Shown: positions 1 to 6,147 of the stretch, piece by piece
Position numbering within the stretch: the first letter of the stretch is position 1
How the letters are laid out: every line of letters starts with the position of its first letter
Source: Rhodobacterales bacterium 34-62-10
GTDB lineage: Bacteria; Pseudomonadota; Alphaproteobacteria; Rhodobacterales; Rhodobacteraceae
NCBI GenBank assembly: GCA_002282555.1
Contig: NCJR01000121.1
Span: 1 to 6,583, forward strand
Direction: 5' to 3'
DNA: 6,583 nt
Notes under the pieces: generated by a model
The model's database searches: none
Told to the model about the DNA's origin: nothing
Seen by the model: the letters and a program-made list of their open reading frames with translations, nothing else
Program-made: the position numbers and the translations under genes

Positions 1-1426
1 AGTTCATGCGGATGATCGGTGCATCACCGGGATCGGCACTGGCCAGTACGATTTCCCCCTTGCTGTGGGGCAGGACCGGGTTGGCCAGAAGGATCATGTT
101 TTCCTGATCGGGGGCGAGGGTCTTGTCCGCATCCTCGAAAAAGGTCTTGAGATCGATCCTGAGGCGATCCCCCAGCAGACCGGCATCATAGCCGCAGGGC
201 ACATAGCCAATCTGCGCATCATGGCTGTGATGATCGCCCAGACCCGTCGAGAAGAAGGCCACCGCATCATAGAGCGATGACGAGACAAGGCTTTCGCCGG
301 TTTCCACCCATTGGCCCAGCCGCCGCTCGGCCTCGGCCTTCAATCCGGCCAGTTCGGGGGGCAGGTTCACATCATCGGCGGGGTCCGCTGGCAAGGGACC
401 AGCGGGCGCGCGCAGGGCATCCGGCCCGGCCGATACGCCCACTTCGGCAATCGGAACACCGATACCGGGTGCCGGGAAAAAGAGCGCGCAATGCAGATGG
501 TCCTTCAGGTTCTTGCCCACGGCGGGCAGTTCGTGACGGCATTCCAGATCGACCGCCTCGATCTCTCGGCGCGGGCCGATGCCCGACAGCATCAGGATCT
601 GTGGCGACCCCACGGCGCCTGCACTCAGGATCACTTCGCGCGCGGCGCGGATCTGGTGCAGCTTGCCGTCGGCATCCTTGTATTCGATGCCGGTCGCGCG
701 CAGATCGTCCGAGCCATCCGACAGCAGGACCCGTGTCACATGGGCATGGGTGATGATGGTCAGATTGGCGCGGTCTTCGGTATCCCCTTGCAGAAAGGCG
801 CGGTAGGTGCTGGAGCGCATCCCGGCCCGGGTCGTGGTCTGGAACAGCGAGGCCACGCCGGATGGCCCGCCCCGGTCGCGCCCGTTGTAATCACCGGTCG
901 GGATGCCTGCCACACCTGCGGCCTTGACGAAATCGCGCGCTGCCGGAATGACGGGCGAGCGGACCGATACACCCAGAGGACCACCCGTGCCATGGGCACC
1001 GCGATCCACAACAATCTCGTTGCTGGGGGTGAGGTCTTCGCTTTTGATGAAATAGGGCAGGACTTCATCATAGCTCCAGCCCGTCGCGCCGCCTTCGGCC
1101 CAGGCGTTGAAATCACCCGGATGACCCCGGACATAGGCCATGTAGTTCAACCCGGACGAGCCCCCCAGCATCTTGCCGCGCGGTACGGGCATCACATTTC
1201 CCACCAGACCCAGACCGGCATTGCCCGGATCGGCCGTGTACATCCAGTCCACCGACGGATCCAGTTGCAGACTTCCCACGGCGGCGGGCATCATTTCATG
1301 CGCCGGGGGCTTGCCGCCGGCCTCGAGCAGAGCCACACGGATGGCCGGGTCATCGCTCAGCCTTGCGGCAATGACCGCGCCCGCCGAACCACCACCGACG
1401 ATGATGAAGTCATAGGTTTCTGACAT
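1..1426 (-). CDS. GMC-family FAD-dependent oxidoreductase (choline/alcohol dehydrogenase-like), 3' end outside window
   Basis: Reading from the ATG at 1426 toward position 1 gives 475 uninterrupted codons and no stop, so the gene runs off the left edge. The protein begins MSETYDFIIVGGGSAG, a Rossmann dinucleotide-binding GxGxxG motif at residues 11-16, followed by LLEAGG (33-38), the usual acidic end of the second strand. RGKMLGGSSGLNYM (83-96) matches GMC signature 1, and GAVGSPQILMLSGIG (270-284) matches GMC signature 2. VGKNLKDHLH (303-312) is another family block. GMC proteins are usually about 530-570 residues, so roughly 60-100 residues are missing, including the C-terminal active-site His region. 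Members oxidise alcohols, choline or related polar substrates using FAD; the substrate here cannot be told from sequence. Start choice: it gives the canonical N-terminus and has GGGAGG (complement of 1437-1442) 10 nt upstream. It is transcribed away from the urease genes and appears functionally unrelated to them. Confidence 0.95.
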   Translation of the reverse strand, partial: MSETYDFIIVGGGSAGAVIAARLSDDPAIRVALLEAGGKPPAHEMMPAAVGSLQLDPSVDWMYTADPGNAGLGLVGNVMPVPRGKMLGGSSGLNYMAYVRGHPGDFNAWAEGGATGWSYDEVLPYFIKSEDLTPSNEIVVDRGAHGTGGPLGVSVRSPVIPAARDFVKAAGVAGIPTGDYNGRDRGGPSGVASLFQTTTRAGMRSSTYRAFLQGDTEDRANLTIITHAHVTRVLLSDGSDDLRATGIEYKDADGKLHQIRAAREVILSAGAVGSPQILMLSGIGPRREIEAVDLECRHELPAVGKNLKDHLHCALFFPAPGIGVPIAEVGVSAGPDALRAPAGPLPADPADDVNLPPELAGLKAEAERRLGQWVETGESLVSSSLYDAVAFFSTGLGDHHSHDAQIGYVPCGYDAGLLGDRLRIDLKTFFEDADKTLAPDQENMILLANPVLPHSKGEIVLASADPGDAPIIRMN

Positions 1427-1436
1427 AGGCTTCTTT

Positions 1437-1442
1437 CCTCCC
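1437..1442 (-). promoter_or_regulatory. Ribosome binding site of the GMC oxidoreductase gene
   Basis: Read on the minus strand the sequence is GGGAGG inside AGGGAGGAAAG, with 10 nt to the ATG at 1426. It supports that start codon over any internal one. Confidence 0.7.
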
Positions 1443-1545
1443 TAAAAGGTCCGGCACCAGGCCGGGTCCTCTGCTGTACATTCCGATATGGAACGCCTCC
1501 TTGGTCAGGTTGCGCGGGCTTTGGTTTTCGATCAAGCCATTCTCC

Positions 1546-1567
1546 CGTGACCTTGGGTCACGTTTTT
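1546..1567 (+). terminator. Perfect 7-bp hairpin plus T5: intrinsic-terminator-like on the plus strand, or an operator palindrome
   Basis: CGTGACC (1546-1552), loop TTG, GGTCACG (1556-1562), then TTTTT (1563-1567). By form this is a short rho-independent terminator for plus-strand transcription. No plus-strand gene precedes it, however, because both neighbouring genes are on the minus strand. It would therefore end only antisense transcription heading toward the tRNA. On the minus strand the stem is preceded by A5 and followed by GGAGAA, so it would not terminate the tRNA or GMC transcripts. The alternative is a dyad operator, 120 bp upstream of the GMC start codon. The sequence cannot decide between these. 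Confidence 0.35.
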
Positions 1568-1773
1568 GCGGGCACGCGCATGGCAGGCCTTTTGCCCCGG
1601 ATATGGACCCCGATCATCGCGCTGCGCGGTCATCGCCATAGGACCGGCATCATCGACAGACAGCCGCGGAGCGTCTCTTGCTTGGGTTTCGTTCCTGCAG
1701 GGGGACAGACGATCCAAGTTCAATCCCATGCGTCACCGCACGGACCACGCAACACATCTATCTGGGAAAGGCT

Positions 1774-1850
1774 TGGTAGCGGAGGAGGGACTCGAACCCC
1801 CGACACGCGGATTATGATTCCGCTGCTCTAACCAACTGAGCTACTCCGCC
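1774..1850 (-). tRNA. tRNA-Met (anticodon CAT), probably elongator
   Basis: On the minus strand a complete 77-nt cloverleaf is visible. Acceptor arm GGCGGAG pairs with CTCCGCT (a G-U at pair 1-72), D arm is GCTC/GAGC with AGTTGGTTA loop, and the anticodon stem is GCGGA/TCCGC with loop ATCATAA. The variable loop is GTGTC, the T stem is GGGGG/CCCTC around TTCGAGT, discriminator is A and CCA is encoded at 1776-1774. The anticodon CAT is the complement of 1814-1816. It is not an initiator tRNA: the three consecutive G-C pairs at the base of the anticodon stem are absent. CAT could also be tRNA-Ile2, whose C34 is modified to lysidine. I favour elongator Met from its overall sequence, without a database comparison. 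Confidence 0.93.
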
Positions 1851-1863
1851 GAAGCGTGTCGGG
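1799..1863. repeat. 10-bp perfect inverted repeat spanning the tRNA 5' end
   Basis: CCCGACACGC (1799-1808) and GCGTGTCGGG (1854-1863) are exact reverse complements separated by 45 bp. The first arm lies in the tRNA and covers part of the anticodon stem, the variable loop and the start of the T stem. The second lies just upstream of the mature 5' end. If the second arm were transcribed, it could pair with the tRNA body and compete with the cloverleaf. Confidence 0.75.
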
Positions 1864-1891
1864 CTTTACGAAAGCGCGCTTGGCCCGTCAA
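1863..1891 (-). promoter_or_regulatory. Candidate sigma-70-type promoter of the tRNA gene
   Basis: On the minus strand CTTGACGG gives a -35 hexamer TTGACG (complement of 1886-1891). After exactly 17 bases comes TAAAGC (complement of 1863-1868) as a poor -10 element, matching TATAAT at three positions. Only 12 bases separate this from the tRNA 5' end, which would give a 5' leader of about 5-6 nt, usual for tRNA genes. The spacer includes the 10-bp palindrome AAGCGCGCTT (1872-1881). The -35 is good and the -10 weak, so the start point is uncertain. Confidence 0.5.
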
Positions 1892-2005
1892 GAGCGAAAC
1901 AACAATCTGGGCATGAAACATCGCAATCGCGGGCGAGGTCGGCGCGTTGTGACGTGGTCAACCGATGACCCGGGGCGCGGAAAGGTCGAAACAGTGGTCG
2001 CCTGC

Positions 2006-2072
2006 TTTTCGATCATATTGCGTGAAATTTAAGCAAAACCTTGTGTCGATGCGGCTGCACAGCCTGTGGCAG
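2006..2072 (+). promoter_or_regulatory. AT-rich leader upstream of ureD, with a dyad next to the ATG; probable operon control region
   Basis: Bases 2006-2043 are clearly AT-rich against the GC-rich surroundings, for example gaaatttaagcaaaacc, as expected of a promoter or leader. No strong -35/-10 pair could be fixed. An imperfect dyad CTGCACAG-c-CTGTGGCAG (2055-2072, one bulged base) directly precedes the ATG at 2073. Its left half TGCAC resembles half of the NtrC-type TGCAC-N-GTGCA box, but the right half does not. The region is the only gap before ureD, so the urease operon promoter probably lies here or slightly upstream. Confidence 0.3.
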
Positions 2073-3020
2073 ATGGAAACCCGGCACGGGTCAACTGCAT
2101 GGTGGGCCTTGCGCGCCCTTTGGCGGGACGTGCGCAAGACGCGGTTGCCGGGGGAAACAGCCATTCTGGATGCAGCACAGAACAGCGCGGTCGAGACGCG
2201 GACCAGACCGCAGCGCGCCCTTGGGACGCTGTGGCTGGCGTCCAAGTCGCTGCGCCCAAGCGGGGCTTCGGTTCTTGGTGATCTGCGCCATTCCGGTTGT
2301 CTCAAGGCCCTCTTCCCTCGTAGCGCGGCGGACCGGCTGTCTGGCGTTTTGATCAACACTTCGGGCGGGATCACGGGGGGTGACGACCTCAGGATCAAGG
2401 CGCAGGTGGGCTGCAACAGCCGACTGACCCTGACCACGCAGGCCGCCGAGCGGATCTACCGCGCCACAGGGGATACGGCTGGCAGGGTGGACACCTTGAT
2501 CCGGGTCGAGGATGGGGGGCGGCTGGACTGGTTGCCGCAGGAAACCATTCTTTATGACCGATCGGTGCTGGATCGCAGGTTGCGGATCGAGCTTTTGGGA
2601 ACCGCGCGGTGCCTTGTGGTTGAAACCTTGGTTTTCGGGCGCACGGCGATGGGCGAAAGCGTGACTCACCTGCGCCTGTCCGACCGGATCGAGCTGTGGC
2701 GCGATGGCGCGCCGCTGTTCATCGACCGGATGCGTCTGAACGGTGACGCCGCGGCGCATCTGGCCCGGCGCGCGACCGGCGGCGGAGCCGTGGCCATGGC
2801 CAGCGTTCTGATCGCAACGGCCCCGGACAGCCCGGACGCTGCCGCGCATCTGGCAAGGCTGCGCCCGTCGCTTCCCGCGACCGCAGGTGCTTCGTTGATC
2901 CGGCCGGGTCTGTTGTTCCTGCGTTTGACCGCACCCGATAGCTATGACCTGCGCCGGACCCTGCTGCCGGTTCTGGCGCAGCTGAATGACGGCCCCCTGC
3001 CCCGCACATGGATGATCTGA
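2073..3020 (+). CDS. ureD: Urease accessory protein UreD
   Basis: UreD (UreH) binds the apo-urease trimer and recruits UreF and UreG for carbamylation and nickel insertion in the cytoplasm. Family blocks, numbered from the ATG at 2073: GCLKALFPR (75-83), [11 protein letters not shown] (95-105), [10 protein letters not shown] (121-130), [12 protein letters not shown] (153-164), FGRTAMGE (188-195), [12 protein letters not shown] (273-284) and the terminal LPRTWMI. The start is uncertain. The frame is open back to an ATG at 1965, but the recognisable domain begins only near QRALGTLW at 2211. No candidate (ATG 1965, 2049, 2073; GTG 2130; TTG 2145) has a good ribosome binding site. From 2073 the protein is 315 residues, and from 2145 it is 292, closer to the usual 270-300. 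The stop is one base before the ureA start, so the genes are translationally linked. Confidence 0.93.
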   Translation: METRHGSTAWWALRALWRDVRKTRLPGETAILDAAQNSAVETRTRPQRALGTLWLASKSLRPSGASVLGDLRHSGCLKALFPRSAADRLSGVLINTSGGITGGDDLRIKAQVGCNSRLTLTTQAAERIYRATGDTAGRVDTLIRVEDGGRLDWLPQETILYDRSVLDRRLRIELLGTARCLVVETLVFGRTAMGESVTHLRLSDRIELWRDGAPLFIDRMRLNGDAAAHLARRATGGGAVAMASVLIATAPDSPDAAAHLARLRPSLPATAGASLIRPGLLFLRLTAPDSYDLRRTLLPVLAQLNDGPLPRTWMI

Positions 3021-3021
3021 G

Positions 3022-3324
3022 ATGAACCTGACCCCCCGAGAGAAAGACAAGTTGTTGATTGCCATGGCCGCCGAGGTTGCGCGCAAACGTCTGGCGCGCG
3101 GCGTCAAGCTGAACCATCCCGAGGCGATTGCCCTGATCACCGACACGGTGGTTGAAGGCGCGCGCGATGGCCGGTCCGTGGCCGACATGATGCAGGCGGG
3201 CGCGCAGGTGATCACCCGCGCCGACTGCATGGAGGGGGTGCCCGAGATGATCCACGAGGTTCAGGTCGAGGCGACCTTTCCCGATGGCACCAAGCTGGTG
3301 ACCGTCCACAACCCGATCCGCTGA
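3022..3324 (+). CDS. ureA: Urease gamma subunit
   Basis: The 100-residue product has the standard length and sequence of the smallest urease subunit. It begins [20 protein letters not shown], contains the [15 protein letters not shown] block (26-40) and the [20 protein letters not shown] block (72-91), and ends VTVHNPIR. With UreB and UreC it forms the (alpha-beta-gamma)3 cytoplasmic enzyme that hydrolyses urea to ammonia and carbamate. UreA has no metal ligands and is structural. The start lies one base after the ureD stop in the sequence TGAGATGA. No strong Shine-Dalgarno precedes it, so translation probably depends on ribosomes finishing ureD. The gene order gamma-beta-alpha with separate small subunits is the normal bacterial arrangement, apart from the extra small gene that follows. 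Confidence 0.98.
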   Translation: MNLTPREKDKLLIAMAAEVARKRLARGVKLNHPEAIALITDTVVEGARDGRSVADMMQAGAQVITRADCMEGVPEMIHEVQVEATFPDGTKLVTVHNPIR

Positions 3325-3332
3325 TTTTTTAT

Positions 3333-3338
3333 AAGGAG
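3333..3338 (+). promoter_or_regulatory. Strong ribosome binding site of the small gene between ureA and ureB
   Basis: AAGGAG, followed by 8 nt and the ATG at 3347. It is the best-placed ribosome binding site in the urease cluster and the main evidence that the 54-codon frame is translated. It may also supply ribosomes to ureB through the ATGA overlap. Confidence 0.75.
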
Positions 3339-3346
3339 CCTGCAGT

Positions 3347-3511
3347 ATGAAAAGAACGATCCTGATCGCCACGACCCTTTGGGCCACGCCACTTCTGGCC
3401 CATGACGGGATGCATCTGCATCCGCATGCCGATCATCCGGCGTGGTCGATGATCATACTGGCCTCGGCTGTCGTGGGGGCTGCAGCCTATCTGGCATGGC
3501 GGCGCAGATGA
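3347..3511 (+). CDS. Small His-rich putative membrane/periplasmic protein in the urease operon (54 aa)
   Basis: Not a recognised urease component. The 54-residue product has three parts. The first is a likely Sec signal peptide, [18 protein letters not shown] (1-18), with a possible cut after Ala18. The second is a His-rich segment, [12 protein letters not shown] (19-30), with His at 19, 23, 25, 27 and 30. The third is a hydrophobic helix from about 34 to 50, ending in WRRR. The positive charges put both ends at the cytoplasmic side and the His segment in the periplasm. If the signal is cleaved, a 36-residue C-terminally anchored peptide remains. A good ribosome binding site (3333-3338) precedes it, and its stop overlaps the ureB start as ATGA. 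Position in a nickel-enzyme operon and the His cluster suggest Ni2+ binding or delivery to an importer; this is inference. The signal-plus-His start recalls HupE/UreJ proteins, but it lacks their several membrane spans. I have a loose memory of similar small proteins in Rhodobacteraceae urease clusters, some with a doubtful peptidase label. Confidence 0.8.
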   Translation: MKRTILIATTLWATPLLAHDGMHLHPHADHPAWSMIILASAVVGAAAYLAWRRR

Positions 3512-3813
3512 TCCCCGGCGAGCTGTTTCCCGCATCCGGTGACCTGACCCTGAACGCCGGGCGCGAGGCGATCACGCTGATGGTTGCCAATACGGGTGAC
3601 CGACCGGTGCAGGTGGGCAGTCACTACCATTTTGCCGAGACGAACCCGGCACTGGCGTTTGACCGCGTGGCCGCGCATGGCATGCGGCTGGACATTGCCG
3701 CAGGCACCGCCGTGCGGTTTGAACCCGGTCAGCGGCGCGAGGTGCAGTTGATCCCCTATGCCGGGGACCGGATTGTGCAGGGTTTCAATCAGGTGGTGAT
3801 GGGGCCGCTTTAG
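3508..3813 (+). CDS. ureB: Urease beta subunit
   Basis: The 101-residue product starts [20 protein letters not shown], the typical UreB beginning. It has the highly conserved [14 protein letters not shown] (36-49), [15 protein letters not shown] (65-79) and ends QVVMGPL. It packs with UreA and UreC in the urease trimer and is structural, with no nickel ligands. The open frame extends upstream to a GTG at 3442, but ATG 3508 is chosen because MIPGE is the family start. The ATG overlaps the stop of the preceding small gene by four bases (ATGA), and no strong ribosome binding site is seen, so translational coupling to that gene is likely. A 38-bp gap follows before ureC. Confidence 0.97.
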   Translation: MIPGELFPASGDLTLNAGREAITLMVANTGDRPVQVGSHYHFAETNPALAFDRVAAHGMRLDIAAGTAVRFEPGQRREVQLIPYAGDRIVQGFNQVVMGPL

Positions 3814-3837
3814 GCCGTCGTATTTCTCGTTTTCGTC

Positions 3838-3843
3838 AAAGGA
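3838..3843 (+). promoter_or_regulatory. Ribosome binding site of ureC
   Basis: AAAGGA followed by 8 nt and the ATG at 3852. With the 38-bp ureB-ureC gap, it shows ureC is translated independently rather than by overlap. Confidence 0.65.
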
Positions 3844-3851
3844 TCGTTCCG

Positions 3852-5561
3852 ATGCCCGTCAAGATTTCCCGCCCCGACTATGCCGCGATGTATGGCCCGA
3901 CCACAGGCGACAGGCTGCGGTTGGCCGACACCGATCTGATCATCGAGGTCGAGCGCGACCTGACCACCTATGGCGAGGAGGTCAAGTTTGGCGGCGGCAA
4001 GGTGATCCGCGACGGGATGGGCCAGTCTCAGGTGACGCGCGCAGGCGGGGCCGTGGATACGGTCATCACCAATGCGCTGATCGTGGACTGGACCGGCATC
4101 TACAAGGCCGATGTCGGTCTGAAAGACGGGCGCATCCATGCCATCGGCAAGGCGGGCAACCCCGACACGCAACCGGGCGTGACGATCATCGTCGGACCGG
4201 GGACCGAGGTGATCGCGGGCGAGGGGCGCATCCTGACGGCGGGCGGGTTTGACAGCCACATCCATTACATCTGCCCGCAGCAGATGGAGGATGCGCTGCA
4301 TTCTGGCGTGACCACGATGCTGGGCGGCGGCACTGGTCCCGCGCATGGCACGCTGGCCACGACCTGCACGCCCGGCCCTTGGCATATCGGGCGGATGCTG
4401 CAGGCGGCGGATGCCTTTCCGATGAACTTGGCCTTTGCGGGCAAGGGCAACGCCTCGCTGCCCGCCGCGTTGGAAGAACAGGTATTGGCCGGGGCCTGTG
4501 CCCTGAAACTGCACGAGGATTGGGGGACCACCCCCGCCTCGATCGATTGCTGCCTGTCAGTGGCAGATGCTATGGACGTGCAGGTGATGATCCACACGGA
4601 CACGCTGAACGAGAGTGGCTTTGTTGAACACACCGTGGCCGCGCTGAAGGGGCGCACGATCCATGCCTTCCATACCGAGGGCGCGGGGGGCGGTCATGCG
4701 CCTGATATCATCAAGATTTGCGGGCTGCCGAATGTCCTGCCCTCATCCACCAACCCGACGCGGCCTTTCACCGTCAATACGGTGGATGAACATCTGGACA
4801 TGCTGATGGTCTGTCATCATCTGGACAAATCCATCCCCGAGGACGTGGCCTTTGCCGAAAGCCGTATCCGGCGCGAGACGATAGCCGCCGAGGATATCCT
4901 GCATGACATGGGGGCCTTTTCGATCATCGCCAGCGACAGTCAGGCGATGGGACGCGTAGGCGAGGTGCTGATCCGCACATGGCAGACCGCCGACAAGATG
5001 CGCAAGCAGCGCGGGCGCCTGCCAGAGGAAACAGGCGAGAATGACAATTTCCGCGTGCGCCGCTATATCGCGAAATACACGATCAACCCGGCCATCGCGC
5101 ATGGCATATCCGCCCATATCGGCAGTATCGAGGTGGGCAAGCGTGCCGATCTGGTGCTGTGGAACCCGGCCTTTTTCGGCGTGAAGCCTGAGATGGTTTT
5201 GATGGCGGGCAGTATCGTGCTGGCGCAGATGGGCGATCCCAATGCCTCGATCCCGACGCCGCAGCCGGTCTATTCGCGGTCCATGTTCGGGGCTTACGGT
5301 CGCGCGCTGGAACATACGGCGGTGACCTTCGTGTCCGAGGCGGCGCAGGCGGACGGGATACGCGGCAAGCTGGGACTGGCGAAACAGACCTTGGCGGTGG
5401 AAAACACGCGGGCCATCGGCAAGGCGGATCTGAAGCTGAACACGGCCACGCCGCATATCGACGTGAACCCCGAAACCTATGAGGTGCGCGCAGACGGCGA
5501 ATTGCTGACTTGCGAGCCTGCGACGGTGTTGCCGATGGCGCAGCGCTATTTCCTGTATTGA
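3852..5561 (+). CDS. ureC: Urease alpha (catalytic) subunit
   Basis: The 569-residue product carries the dinuclear nickel site. Every key residue is present with a constant +2 offset from the well-known Klebsiella aerogenes numbering. Nickel ligands are His136 and His138 (DSHIH), His248, His274 and Asp362; carbamylated bridging Lys219 lies in LKLHEDWG with His221 next to it. Mobile-flap Cys321 and catalytic His322 are in VCHHLD. N-terminal [20 protein letters not shown] and the C-terminal RYFLY are also standard. The enzyme hydrolyses urea to ammonia and carbamate in the cytoplasm, supplying nitrogen. No frameshift, insertion or missing catalytic residue was seen, so the enzyme should be active if nickel and the maturation proteins are supplied. 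It lies 38 bp after ureB and 18 bp before ureE. Confidence 0.99.
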   Translation: MPVKISRPDYAAMYGPTTGDRLRLADTDLIIEVERDLTTYGEEVKFGGGKVIRDGMGQSQVTRAGGAVDTVITNALIVDWTGIYKADVGLKDGRIHAIGKAGNPDTQPGVTIIVGPGTEVIAGEGRILTAGGFDSHIHYICPQQMEDALHSGVTTMLGGGTGPAHGTLATTCTPGPWHIGRMLQAADAFPMNLAFAGKGNASLPAALEEQVLAGACALKLHEDWGTTPASIDCCLSVADAMDVQVMIHTDTLNESGFVEHTVAALKGRTIHAFHTEGAGGGHAPDIIKICGLPNVLPSSTNPTRPFTVNTVDEHLDMLMVCHHLDKSIPEDVAFAESRIRRETIAAEDILHDMGAFSIIASDSQAMGRVGEVLIRTWQTADKMRKQRGRLPEETGENDNFRVRRYIAKYTINPAIAHGISAHIGSIEVGKRADLVLWNPAFFGVKPEMVLMAGSIVLAQMGDPNASIPTPQPVYSRSMFGAYGRALEHTAVTFVSEAAQADGIRGKLGLAKQTLAVENTRAIGKADLKLNTATPHIDVNPETYEVRADGELLTCEPATVLPMAQRYFLY

Positions 5562-5579
5562 TCCCGAAAGGCCGATCCG

Positions 5580-6146
5580 ATGTCCCTGCCCCATAGCCAT
5601 CATCTGACCCGTGCGGCTGAACTGCCTGCGCCGGATGATCATTGCCGCCTGACCTATGACGCGCGTTTCCTGCGGCGCAAACGGTTGGAGACAGTGACGG
5701 GTGTGCCCTTCTTGATCGATCTGGCGCAGACTGTTTCAGTCAATCAGGGCGATGGGTTCATCCTGTCGGATGGCCGTGTGATCGCGGTGCAGGCGGCGTC
5801 AGAGGCGCTGTTGCAGGTGCGCGGGGCCGATCTGGTGCGGCTGGCCTGGCATATCGGCAACCGCCACACCCCCTGCCAGATCGAAGCGGATCGCCTGTTG
5901 ATCCAGCGCGACAAGGTGATGCGCGACATGCTGGCCCTGCTGGGGACCGAGGTGGTTGAGGTGACGGAACCCTTCACCCCCGAAGGCGGTGCTTATGGGC
6001 TTGGGCGGACGCACGGGCATCATCATGGCGACGCACAGGGGAACCCGGTGGTGGATCACGCGCATGATCACGGGCACGCGCACGACCACGACCACGACCA
6101 CGATCACCACCATCATCACCATAACCATGACGCGCATGAGCATTGA
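5580..6146 (+). CDS. ureE: Urease accessory protein UreE, nickel metallochaperone with His-rich tail
   Basis: UreE is the cytoplasmic homodimer that delivers Ni2+ to the UreD-UreF-UreG-apourease complex. The 188-residue product has an N-terminal peptide-binding-like region (about 21-80), then the metal-binding domain with the conserved block WHIGNRHTPCQI (90-101). His96 of GNRH is the conserved dimer-interface nickel ligand. PEGGAYGLG (134-142) closes the domain. The tail from 145 onward has 21 His in 44 residues, including six in a row (176-181) and several His-Asp alternations. The N-terminus is also His-bearing (MSLPHSHH). Such tails, as in Klebsiella UreE, bind extra nickel and probably act in storage. 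GAAAGG at 5566-5571, 8 nt before the ATG, supports the start. The stop is followed by G-ATG of ureF. Confidence 0.96.
   Translation: MSLPHSHHLTRAAELPAPDDHCRLTYDARFLRRKRLETVTGVPFLIDLAQTVSVNQGDGFILSDGRVIAVQAASEALLQVRGADLVRLAWHIGNRHTPCQIEADRLLIQRDKVMRDMLALLGTEVVEVTEPFTPEGGAYGLGRTHGHHHGDAQGNPVVDHAHDHGHAHDHDHDHDHHHHHHNHDAHEH
6084..6107 (+). repeat. Hexamer tandem repeat GACCAC x3 plus GATCAC in ureE
   Basis: Three exact GACCAC units followed by one GATCAC encode Asp-His pairs in the UreE tail. The array is in frame, so gain or loss of a unit changes tail length without breaking the gene. Confidence 0.85.
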
Positions 6147-6147
6147 G

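Larger units (their letters stand above)
1427..1773. other. Non-coding stretch between the GMC gene and the tRNA gene
   Basis: No convincing gene was found in these 347 bases. The stretch is the 5' side of the GMC gene and the 3' side of the tRNA. It contains the GMC ribosome binding site, a small hairpin (arms 1451-1455 and 1461-1465) in the expected 5' leader, a second strong Shine-Dalgarno-like AAGGAGG on the minus strand (complement of 1496-1502), and a perfect palindrome with a T-run at 1546-1567. I could not identify a convincing -35/-10 pair for the GMC gene, nor a U-tract terminator after the tRNA on the minus strand. Short open frames crossing the stretch on either strand lack family resemblance and continue into the antisense of the tRNA. 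Confidence 0.6.

Noticed and set aside
311..1423. 370-codon plus-strand frame
   Set aside because: It lies opposite the GMC gene, whose minus-strand frame carries clear FAD and GMC signatures; this is its antisense shadow.
1451..1465. Hairpin CCGGC-ACCAG-GCCGG in the GMC leader as a riboswitch or terminator
   Set aside because: Only a 5-bp stem, with no conserved riboswitch core and a T4 tail offset by three bases; such stems are frequent in GC-rich DNA.
1532..1729. 65-codon minus-strand frame between the GMC gene and the tRNA
   Set aside because: No recognisable domain, and it uses the palindrome region as coding sequence. Open frames of this size are common by chance in GC-rich DNA.
1547..1831. 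Plus-strand frames ending in GGTRTPDTRIMIPLL and EEGLEPPTRGL
   Set aside because: These residues are the antisense translation of the tRNA, a well-known source of spurious proteins; there is no family support.
1774..2072. Genomic-island insertion at the tRNA bringing in the urease genes
   Set aside because: Integration normally uses the tRNA 3' end, which faces the GMC gene, not urease. No integrase, direct repeat of the tRNA end or base-composition shift was seen.
2081..2099. Sigma-54 promoter-like sequence cGGCACGggtcaactGC before the UreD core
   Set aside because: The GG and GC elements are 12 bases apart instead of the required 10.
2091..3230. 379-codon minus-strand frame
   Set aside because: Antisense of ureD and the start of ureA; no domain and it crosses two well-supported genes.
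3442..3507. GTG at 3442 as a longer ureB start
   Set aside because: UreB proteins begin at MIPGE, and the upstream 22 codons lie inside the better supported small gene in another frame.
4743..5642. 299-codon minus-strand frame
   Set aside because: Antisense shadow of ureC and the ureE start; the sense strand has intact catalytic motifs.
5799..6143. Minus-strand frame beginning with a long Val/Met-rich hydrophobic run that looks like a membrane helix
   Set aside because: The run is simply the reverse complement of the His/Asp codons of the UreE tail.
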